Assembly: GCA_002731695.1 (NCBI GenBank)
Contig: PCCK01000012.1
Location: forward strand, 96,408-141,021
Direction: 5' to 3'
Origin: Porticoccaceae bacterium
GTDB taxonomy: Bacteria; Pseudomonadota; Gammaproteobacteria; Pseudomonadales; Porticoccaceae
Length of the DNA stretch: 44,614 bases
Within the stretch, counting starts at the first letter, position 1. Every line of letters begins with the position of its first letter. A program made the position numbers and the translations under genes. Of this stretch, positions 37,348 to 44,614 are shown piece after piece. The notes beneath the pieces are model-generated. The model did no database searches and was not told where the DNA came from. It saw nothing but the letters and a program-made list of their open reading frames with translations.

Positions 37348-38373
37348 TCAATAATTAAAACTATACTGATAGATGAAATCCAAGACAACACGGCCAACCT
37401 GATCCAAACTAGTTGCACTACAAAATTTGATTGTATCGTCAGTGGTGTGCCAACTTTTCGGAAATGGAAAATGGATGAGATTTACGACGGGAATACCCAC
37501 CTCTAGAAATGGAATATGGTCGTCAATAATCGCCCCTCCTATGATATCTTTAAAAGCATCTGCCTCTTGCCGGTCGGCGCTCGCCCATACTCCAGAGAGC
37601 ACCTCGGGCGCGCTCACGGATGAATAGTGCTCTCGGGGTATACGCAAGTTTTTGTCACAAACCATATCAATAATGATACCCGCGGTAGGTCGATATTTCG
37701 GATGTTCCTCTACGAACTTACGTGAACCCATAGCATACGCATTTTTTCCAATATTACCTATATCCTCAAGATCAAAAAAAATAAGATCCACATTTATTTT
37801 GGGCGGTCGTTTATGAAGATGTTTTGCAATCTCGATTAGCACAGCGACACCTGATGCACCATCATTGGCACCCAAAACCGACATATTCCTCTTGGTAATA
37901 TCGGTATCTCGATCAGCTTGCGAACGAGTATCCCAATGAGTACCAAGCATGATGAGAGTAGTTGATTTTTTTTTCGCTGCTCGACTACTTACCCATAAGT
38001 TAGTGCCATTGAAACCATTTGCCTTGAACTTATGTAGTTGTATTTCCATTGAGGAGGGTATTTGGGATCGGATATAAGATAAAGTCTGCAATTTTGCAGT
38101 TGGAGACTCTGGTGATCGGGGGCCAAAGCTCGTTTGAGTTTCGATGTGTCGCATCGCAATCTGGCCGTCGAAGTCAATGGACGCAGCAGAAGATCCTTTT
38201 GGCCGCATTTTTTCGTTGTTTACGTGACCTTTTCCAATTGGTTCGCTTTCTCGAAGTTCTTCCTTGACTGAAGAGAAGTTGGCTGAGATGGTAGCGAAAT
38301 TATCAGAGCAACCAACAAATATTAGAAAGGCGATGATTAAAGGTATCGTCCTAAGAAAAAACAGCCATCTCAA
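37348..38373 (-). CDS. M28-fold glutaminyl-peptide cyclotransferase-like lipoprotein
   Basis: Lipobox FVGC; GTHWDTRSQAD, NDGASGVAVLIEIAK, IDDHIPFLEVGIPVVNLIHFPFPKSWHTTDD (QC-like). Confidence 0.85.
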   Translation of the reverse strand: MRWLFFLRTIPLIIAFLIFVGCSDNFATISANFSSVKEELRESEPIGKGHVNNEKMRPKGSSAASIDFDGQIAMRHIETQTSFGPRSPESPTAKLQTLSYIRSQIPSSMEIQLHKFKANGFNGTNLWVSSRAAKKKSTTLIMLGTHWDTRSQADRDTDITKRNMSVLGANDGASGVAVLIEIAKHLHKRPPKINVDLIFFDLEDIGNIGKNAYAMGSRKFVEEHPKYRPTAGIIIDMVCDKNLRIPREHYSSVSAPEVLSGVWASADRQEADAFKDIIGGAIIDDHIPFLEVGIPVVNLIHFPFPKSWHTTDDTIKFCSATSLDQVGRVVLDFIYQYSFNY

Positions 38374-38414
38374 TTTATTAATTCCTCGGAAGTATGGTGT
38401 CTAGCTTGCTTTTT

Positions 38415-38939
38415 TTACATGGGCCTTTCGAGCAGGAAGCTGTCTATTTGGTTTTGTGATAATTTGGCTCTCGAGGAAGAAACTTTGGCTTTGTTTGCGA
38501 AAGGTCCGATAAGAACTCGGTGCCACCGCTCTCCAGAACTGCTTGTGACTGCTTCAATTTTTGAATCGAGATTAAGCAAGAGTAGTTCGATTCTTTGATT
38601 TTCCGCGTCTTCAATAGACTGGAAAGAGCCTGCTTGAAGGAAGTATGAGCGCTTTGTAATTTTATCGGTCGCAATTTGGGAATCGGAAATTTCAATCTCA
38701 GCAGTTTTTAAGTCGTTGTAAAAAGTGAATTTTAATTCCGGCAGTTTTTCATTTTTTGCAGATTTTACAGCGTTATCTGCGATATCAACCATCTTTTGCA
38801 TGCTAGGAATATAAGGTACGCCAAAATAAGTAATTGAGATGCCCACTGCTAGGCCTACCGCAAAAGGCATTTTCCACGGACCTATAATGCCGAATGCACC
38901 GTTGTCGCGCTTGGTATTTTTGGTATTTTTCTGGCCCAT
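38415..38939 (-). CDS. SPOR domain protein with one TM (FtsN-like topology)
   Basis: TM MPFAVGLAVGISITYFGV; SYFLQAGSFQSIEDAENQRIELLLLNLDSKIEAV...RWHRVLIGPFANKAK. Met at 38939 preferred (track start 39002). Confidence 0.88.
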   Translation of the reverse strand: MGQKNTKNTKRDNGAFGIIGPWKMPFAVGLAVGISITYFGVPYIPSMQKMVDIADNAVKSAKNEKLPELKFTFYNDLKTAEIEISDSQIATDKITKRSYFLQAGSFQSIEDAENQRIELLLLNLDSKIEAVTSSSGERWHRVLIGPFANKAKVSSSRAKLSQNQIDSFLLERPM

Positions 38940-39016
38940 TAGAGTCCAAATTGTTTCTGGTTTTTGTCTCAAACGATTCATTCGACAGAAAGATGAGAAC
39001 AATTACACGTATTAGG

Positions 39017-41230
39017 CTATAGATCTAGGGCATCAACGTCAATTGTCCAGCGAAGTCCTGACCGTTTTGGGTGCTTTTCCATTTCAAAAGCAAGTTGGCT
39101 AAGTAATTTTTGAAGCTCATGACGATCATCTGCCTCAATACGAGACACATACCTATATCGGTTGGATTTACGCTCCAACAGTGCAGGCATTGGATTAGTA
39201 TAAATCATTTTTTTAAAGCTTGGCGAGCATAGCTCCTGCGCCTTTCTTTTGATGTTTTTTAAAAAATTTTCTGCATCTGGCGCGTGAAACGATTCGGCGC
39301 GAACAAGAGCGAGATGACAGTAGGGTGGTAATTTTTGTTGTGCTCGATGAATCAAGAGTGATTGAGCAAATGTACTGTAACCACTATTTAACAGGAGATT
39401 GAGGCTCGGATGAGAGGGTTGGTAAGTCTGGATAAGAACTTCTCCAGTTTTTTCGCTTCTACCGCTTCGTCCTGCAACTTGTGTTAGAAGCTGACCCATT
39501 TTTTCTACAGCGCGAAAATCTGGACTTAAAAGACCTGTGTCTGCATCTAGTATGACGGCCAGAGTGATGCCACCGAAGTGGTGTCCTTTTGCGAGCATCT
39601 GAGTGCCTACCAAAATACAGGGATGGCCTGTTTTGACATCACGATAAACAGAATTCATAAAATCACGCTTTCGTGAAGTGTCCCTATCAACCCTTATTAT
39701 CGGTGTTTTTGGGAAGGCTTTTTGTAAGAGTAATTCACTACGCTCAGTTCCAGCGCCGTGGGCGATTAATTTCATTGATTTGCAGCGCGGGCACTCCGAA
39801 GGAGGAAGAGAGCGGAAATCACAATGATGGCATATCAATTTGTTGTAACTGCGATGGAACGTCATTCGCGAATCACAACTTTTACATTCTGCAACCCATC
39901 CGCAGCAATGACATAACAAAGCAGGTGCAAAGCCGCGACGGTTCAGAAAAACTAGCACCTGTTCTTTTCGAGTCAACGTTTGTTTTATGGCTGAGAGAGT
40001 ATCCTGCGCGATGACTGAGTTAATAGCTTGATTTCTCATATCAATAAGTTTCCACCTCTCAGTTTTTGCGTGACCTGCTCTTTTCGTCAGATGTAGTTGG
40101 GTGTAACGACCAGTATGGCAGTTGTGTAATGATTCTAATGAAGGGGTTGCTGAACCAAGTATAATTGGAACGTTTTCGTGTTTCGCCCGCATCACGGCAA
40201 TATCTCGCGCGGAATAGCGAAAACCGTCTTGCTGTTTATATGAACTATCTTGCTCCTCATCAATTATGATTAATGCAAGCCTCGGTATTGGTGTAAAAAT
40301 AGCGGATCGGGTACCCAAGATAATCGACGCATCGCCATTTTTTGCAGAGGTCCATGCAAGGAGACGTTGGCGGTCAGTCATTCCAGAATGGAGTGATACC
40401 AAAGGCACTGAAAATCGTTGATGGAATCTCCGCACGGTCTGCGGGGTTAGGCCGATCTCAGGCACTAGAATCAGCGTTTGTTGTCCTTTTGCTAGCACTC
40501 TTTCGATGAGTCGTAAATAAACTTCGGTTTTCCCACTCCCAGTTATGCCATTCAATAACCAGCAGTGGTATTTTTTAAGACTAACTTGGTTTAACACCTG
40601 CTGTTGTTCTGTATTAAGTGTCAGCGTCTTATCATTGAGGATTTTGTTAGTTTCAGTTTTTGGTGAGTCAAGAAAGGTTTGTGAGATATATCCATTGTTA
40701 TGGAGCCGTTTGATGATTGATCTGGAGAACTCTTTGGAGAGTTCCTTATCGCTAACAGCCTTGAGACTCATGAGGAGTGTCAGAAGTGCTTTTTGTTTGG
40801 GAGAGTTTTTTACAGTGGATAAGACGGGGTCTATATTCGTTGTGGATAGTTGCCAGTATTTTTTCCGCGTTTCTGGTAAGGGCGAGCCTTTTCTCAGCAG
40901 ATTGGGCATGCCTCGCATAGCGGCGTCACCAAGGGGATGTTGGTAATAACTCGCGCTCCATTCTAACAAACGAAGTAAGGTACAAGGAATCAGCGGACGA
41001 TTATCAAGGATAGATATAATTGTTTTCAATTTTGTTTCATTCAAATCACTTTTTTTTCTTAATCGAATAATTAGACCTATCACTTTGCGACGACCGAAAG
41101 GAACCTCTACGCGAACACCTGGTTTTGGGGATAAGGTGTCTTCACCACAGGTTGGCAGTTTATAATCAAATAACTTGCGGATTGGCTGGGCTAGACCGAC
41201 TTGAGCGATTAATGAATGTTTTATTGGCAT
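39017..41230 (-). CDS. priA: Primosomal protein N' (PriA helicase)
   Basis: NGITGSGKTEVYLRLIE, LVPEIGLTPQ, IIDEEQDSSYKQQDG, Zn-binding CHCCGWVAECKSCDSRMTFH, VAGRSGR. Confidence 0.97.
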   Translation of the reverse strand: MPIKHSLIAQVGLAQPIRKLFDYKLPTCGEDTLSPKPGVRVEVPFGRRKVIGLIIRLRKKSDLNETKLKTIISILDNRPLIPCTLLRLLEWSASYYQHPLGDAAMRGMPNLLRKGSPLPETRKKYWQLSTTNIDPVLSTVKNSPKQKALLTLLMSLKAVSDKELSKEFSRSIIKRLHNNGYISQTFLDSPKTETNKILNDKTLTLNTEQQQVLNQVSLKKYHCWLLNGITGSGKTEVYLRLIERVLAKGQQTLILVPEIGLTPQTVRRFHQRFSVPLVSLHSGMTDRQRLLAWTSAKNGDASIILGTRSAIFTPIPRLALIIIDEEQDSSYKQQDGFRYSARDIAVMRAKHENVPIILGSATPSLESLHNCHTGRYTQLHLTKRAGHAKTERWKLIDMRNQAINSVIAQDTLSAIKQTLTRKEQVLVFLNRRGFAPALLCHCCGWVAECKSCDSRMTFHRSYNKLICHHCDFRSLPPSECPRCKSMKLIAHGAGTERSELLLQKAFPKTPIIRVDRDTSRKRDFMNSVYRDVKTGHPCILVGTQMLAKGHHFGGITLAVILDADTGLLSPDFRAVEKMGQLLTQVAGRSGRSEKTGEVLIQTYQPSHPSLNLLLNSGYSTFAQSLLIHRAQQKLPPYCHLALVRAESFHAPDAENFLKNIKRKAQELCSPSFKKMIYTNPMPALLERKSNRYRYVSRIEADDRHELQKLLSQLAFEMEKHPKRSGLRWTIDVDALDL

Positions 41231-41833
41231 GAATTCTCTTGTGTCTATTAGGAACGTAGATTTTTAAAAACCCTGACCGCTCCTCATTGGCTATTATTAA
41301 TCCCCTTGGGAAGTAAATATTACCACTATTGTAGAAGTTATTTGTAAAGGTGGATTGGAGCCGTATATTAGGTCATACATATCTGTGTAAAATCTTAATG
41401 TCATTAATCCATACGAGTTAAATCTAGCCGAATAGTGTTTGTTATTGTAAATTTATACTCAGATTCACTAAAGGACCTTGATCGGTTATCTGTTATACCG
41501 ATTGTTGAGAGCACTAATAGCTCGGACTTTGACTGGAATGATTTGACATGAGGTCTGCTCAGTCTAAAAGTAATATTCTTCTCACAGTAGCAATTTTGTC
41601 GTTTCTAGAATTCTTGCATCCGAGATGAAATATCAATGGTTGTTGTTTTCATTTGGTCATTTAGGAACAGCAGCATGTTTAAATTATTTCTAATAATGCA
41701 TATCCAAAAGTTTTGAAAGTATGCTGGTCGAGGTTCATCGCGCGTAAAAATTTTTCGACTATTAGCTTGACGTGACTATCTGATCTCGCCCAAAGTATGC
41801 CTTAGTTTCTTTGTTTGTGCACGGGGGATTGAC

Positions 41834-42100
41834 TTGCGGTTCGTTGTATTTTTACTCAAATCTTTCTTTCTTTTTCTGGCTTTAGCTATTGGAGCAATCT
41901 TTGCTGTGTATAACGATGAATCAATTTCTGTTAATTTCGTTTTTGTACACGCAGCTCATGCAAGTGTAGGGGTTTGGTTATTACTTTTTATGTTTGTGGG
42001 TGTTTTGTTAGGAATTTTGTCTAGCTCTCTAATGGTGTTTCGGTATTATCGTATGCTCCTGAGGGCAAAAAAAAATTCAGGAACTTATAACGAGGACTAA
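41834..42100 (+). CDS. lapA: LapA (DUF1049) domain protein, TTG start
   Basis: Two TM segments; FAVYNDESISVNFVFVHAAHASVGVWLLLFMFVGVLLGILSS; position directly before pyrF. Confidence 0.85.
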   Translation: MRFVVFLLKSFFLFLALAIGAIFAVYNDESISVNFVFVHAAHASVGVWLLLFMFVGVLLGILSSSLMVFRYYRMLLRAKKNSGTYNED

Positions 42101-42103
42101 ATT

Positions 42104-42802
42104 TTGTCTAATTGTATTTCAAAAGTCATTGTTGCCCTTGATTATTCGGACGCTGAGAGTGCGCTAGTCTTTGTAGATAAATTGGAACCAAGCTTGTGCA
42201 GGCTAAAAGTTGGAAAAGAACTTTTCACGCGGGAGGGACCACCCATAGTTTCAGATTTGATCAGACGAGGTTTTGATGTTTTTTTAGATTTAAAATTTCA
42301 TGACATACCCAATACGGTTGTCAGAGCGATCGCTGCTGTTGCTGATATGGGAGTCTGGATGACGAATGTCCATACATTGGGTGGGCGTAGAATGATGGAG
42401 GCTGCGAGGGAAGAAATTGATCGTAAAGGTAGTAAAATTATACTCCTCGGCGTAACGATCTTGACAAGCATTGAACAAAGCGATCTATGCGAGTTTGGGA
42501 TGCAAAAAAGCTTGATGGCTCAGGTTAGAAACTTATCCGCTGCTGCTGAGATGAGCGGTCTCCATGGTGTGGTATGTTCGGCCATGGAGGGTCCTTTGCT
42601 CAGGAATGAGAGAAAGGATAGTTTTGTGTTAGTAACTCCGGGGATTCGTTTGAGTAACTCTCCCAAAGATGACCAGCGAAGAGTGGTTACCCCAATTGAT
42701 GCAATTAAGAGTGGTAGTGATTTCATCGTGATTGGACGGCCAGTAACGCAATCAGCAACTCCAGCCGCCACTCTACGAGAGATAGTGCAATCAATTGCGT
42801 AA
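42104..42802 (+). CDS. pyrF: Orotidine 5'-phosphate decarboxylase (TTG start likely)
   Basis: VIVALDYSDAESAL, FLDLKFHDIPNTV, NVHTLGGRRMMEAA, VTPGIRL, VIGRPVTQS. Confidence 0.97.
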   Translation: MSNCISKVIVALDYSDAESALVFVDKLEPSLCRLKVGKELFTREGPPIVSDLIRRGFDVFLDLKFHDIPNTVVRAIAAVADMGVWMTNVHTLGGRRMMEAAREEIDRKGSKIILLGVTILTSIEQSDLCEFGMQKSLMAQVRNLSAAAEMSGLHGVVCSAMEGPLLRNERKDSFVLVTPGIRLSNSPKDDQRRVVTPIDAIKSGSDFIVIGRPVTQSATPAATLREIVQSIA

Positions 42803-42825
42803 GTTGAAATGTTGATCAGTTCAAA

Positions 42826-43152
42826 CTAAAGAGTTTTCGCAGCTTCATAAATTTTATAGCGCATTGATCTTGTAAAAAGCCGCTTTAATGGCTTTGAGCT
42901 CCTAACAATTTCTTCATTTTTGAGTCTCAGTTCACCATAGAGGAAGGTGGTCTCCATTCCATCACGTGTAATAAGAATGCGGTAAATCCCACTTACCCAT
43001 CTAGCTCTTCCCCTGTGAGTGAGTTCAACCCTCCCTACCTCGCTTAGAAAACAACAGTCCCATGCAAATTTAGGAGGCATATTGATATATATATAATTTA
43101 CGATCGATGACTTGGTATGTTTTTTAGTTATCATTCTTTTCTTAGTCCACAT
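42826..43152 (-). CDS. Hypothetical protein
   Basis: 108-aa ORF, basic, no recognised family. Confidence 0.4.
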   Translation of the reverse strand: MWTKKRMITKKHTKSSIVNYIYINMPPKFAWDCCFLSEVGRVELTHRGRARWVSGIYRILITRDGMETTFLYGELRLKNEEIVRSSKPLKRLFTRSMRYKIYEAAKTL

Positions 43153-43403
43153 TCGAAGTCGCTTTGCAGCAACATCTTATCTTTAATCGCGACACCTGTG
43201 CCAAATTTACGATTGCTCCTCTTTACTAATTCGTTTTGAGTAAATCCATTTTAAAAGACTTCAAGACAAACCCAGAAATTTTAAGTTTGCTATAATTCAC
43301 TTTATTCACAATGAGCTGTGAATATTATACTTACAGACTTGTAAAATTGAATACCATCAGTCGCTAGCTTTAAATTGAAGTAGGATAAGTTGAGAGCAGG
43401 ATT

Positions 43404-44393
43404 TTGAACGAAGAACGCACTAGATCTGATGAATTGTCCTGTGTCACTTGCACACTTTATAAGTTTGTACGTCTGGATAACTTTAAAAAACTTAAAAAAC
43501 CATTATTTAAAAAAATGTTGGATCACTCCGTTTATGGAACTTTTTTGCTAGCTCGAGAGGGGATAAATGGCACAATATCAGGATCCATACTTGCCACAGA
43601 TAGTATCTTGAAGTGGTTGTCTGGTTGGCCTGGCCTCAACAACATAGAGGTAAAGCGTTCCTTCCACACTGAAGTCCCATTCAATAGGGCAAAGGTAAAA
43701 TTAAAAAAAGAGATAGTCTCCATGGGTGTTAAAGGCATTGACCCTAACAGATCCTCTGGGACTTATGTAGAGCCGAGAGATTGGAATAGGCTGATTAACG
43801 ATCCGGATGTTTTGGTAATCGATACGCGGAATGATTATGAGGTTGGGATAGGAACCTTTAAGGGCTCAATCAATCCTAAAACGAAAAGTTTTAGAGATTT
43901 CCCAGATTGGGCATCTCAGAACCTTGACGCAAAGAAACATAAAAAAATAGCAATGTTCTGTACCGGTGGGATTCGTTGCGAAAAATCTACAGCATTATTG
44001 AAAAAAAGGGGGTTTAAGACGGTTTATCACTTGCACGGAGGTATTTTAAAGTACTTGGAGGACATTCCGATTGATGACTCTCTTTGGAGGGGGGAGTGTT
44101 TTGTCTTTGATAACCGCGTTGCGGTTGATCACGAATTAGTCCGCGGAACATATGACCAATGTTTTGCCTGCAGGATGCCAATCACAGATGCTCAGAAGAA
44201 TCTGCAGACTTTTGTTCTCGGTGAGTCATGTTGCCACTGTTTCGATTCGCGAGATGCACAACAAAAAAAACGTACGGCTGAGCGACAAAAGCAAATTGTA
44301 TTGGCAAAGCAAAGGGGTGAGTCTCATGTCGGTGAATCAGCGAGAAAGACCGCAGCCCATCGAAAAGCTTTGAAGAAGGTGCGTTTGGATTAA
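43404..44393 (+). CDS. trhO: tRNA uridine hydroxylase TrhO (rhodanese-domain YceA family), TTG start
   Basis: [65 protein letters not shown]-terminal Cys-rich region. Confidence 0.95.
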   Translation: MNEERTRSDELSCVTCTLYKFVRLDNFKKLKKPLFKKMLDHSVYGTFLLAREGINGTISGSILATDSILKWLSGWPGLNNIEVKRSFHTEVPFNRAKVKLKKEIVSMGVKGIDPNRSSGTYVEPRDWNRLINDPDVLVIDTRNDYEVGIGTFKGSINPKTKSFRDFPDWASQNLDAKKHKKIAMFCTGGIRCEKSTALLKKRGFKTVYHLHGGILKYLEDIPIDDSLWRGECFVFDNRVAVDHELVRGTYDQCFACRMPITDAQKNLQTFVLGESCCHCFDSRDAQQKKRTAERQKQIVLAKQRGESHVGESARKTAAHRKALKKVRLD

Positions 44394-44614
44394 CACACAT
44401 TTCAAAAGGGGGTATCTATGTATCGTGATCTGGGCACTGACCTTTGAGCGTAAACTCGAAAAACCTACCATATTCTCTGGTTTAGTATACTAGTAGTGAC
44501 TCTTTTGGTGAAATTACAATTTGCGCCAACCGTGTCTAACTTGATCAGCTCGTTTTGAGACAGCTTTTGGTGCGGGGCCCATAGAATATGATTACAGCTT
44601 GCGTAATTTGGATA

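Noticed and set aside
1-44614. CRISPR array, rRNA operon, transposase, integrase or prophage
   Set aside because: No direct-repeat/spacer pattern, no rRNA-like sequence and no recombinase/transposase motifs in the ORFs.

Overview
The window looks like a low-GC, probably marine gammaproteobacterial chromosome segment; this is inferred from gene content, as no taxonomic search was run. Three zones stand out. (1) About 1-7.8 kb is an AT-rich accessory zone. It holds a truncated GH3 glycosidase end, a nuclease-like protein, an FMN reductase, a MerP/MerT-like metal-handling trio and several small orphan proteins, and it ends at a tRNA-Phe gene. (2) The backbone genes are yggX-mutY-asmA-hisB-hisH, selU-selD, a beta carbonic anhydrase, split class II RNR nrdJa/nrdJb, trpBA, a PLP aminotransferase, a glutaminyl-cyclase-like M28 protein, a SPOR protein, priA, lapA-pyrF and trhO. 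(3) About 21.3-35.9 kb is a tightly packed, same-strand 15-gene block. It encodes a MotA/TolQ/ExbB-like channel, two VWA proteins whose single N-terminal TM carries a LDxxxCGFGA motif reminiscent of ExbD/TolR/MotB, a divergent Hsp70/actin-fold-like protein, a PEGA-repeat protein with a cysteine-less FGE-like domain, TPR/PEGA proteins, a TonB-CTD-like TPR protein, several lipoproteins, an M48 protease and a PpiC-like protein. This block is the best candidate for an undescribed system: a proton-motive-force-driven envelope machine with VWA effectors. No rRNA, CRISPR array, integrase or transposase was seen.
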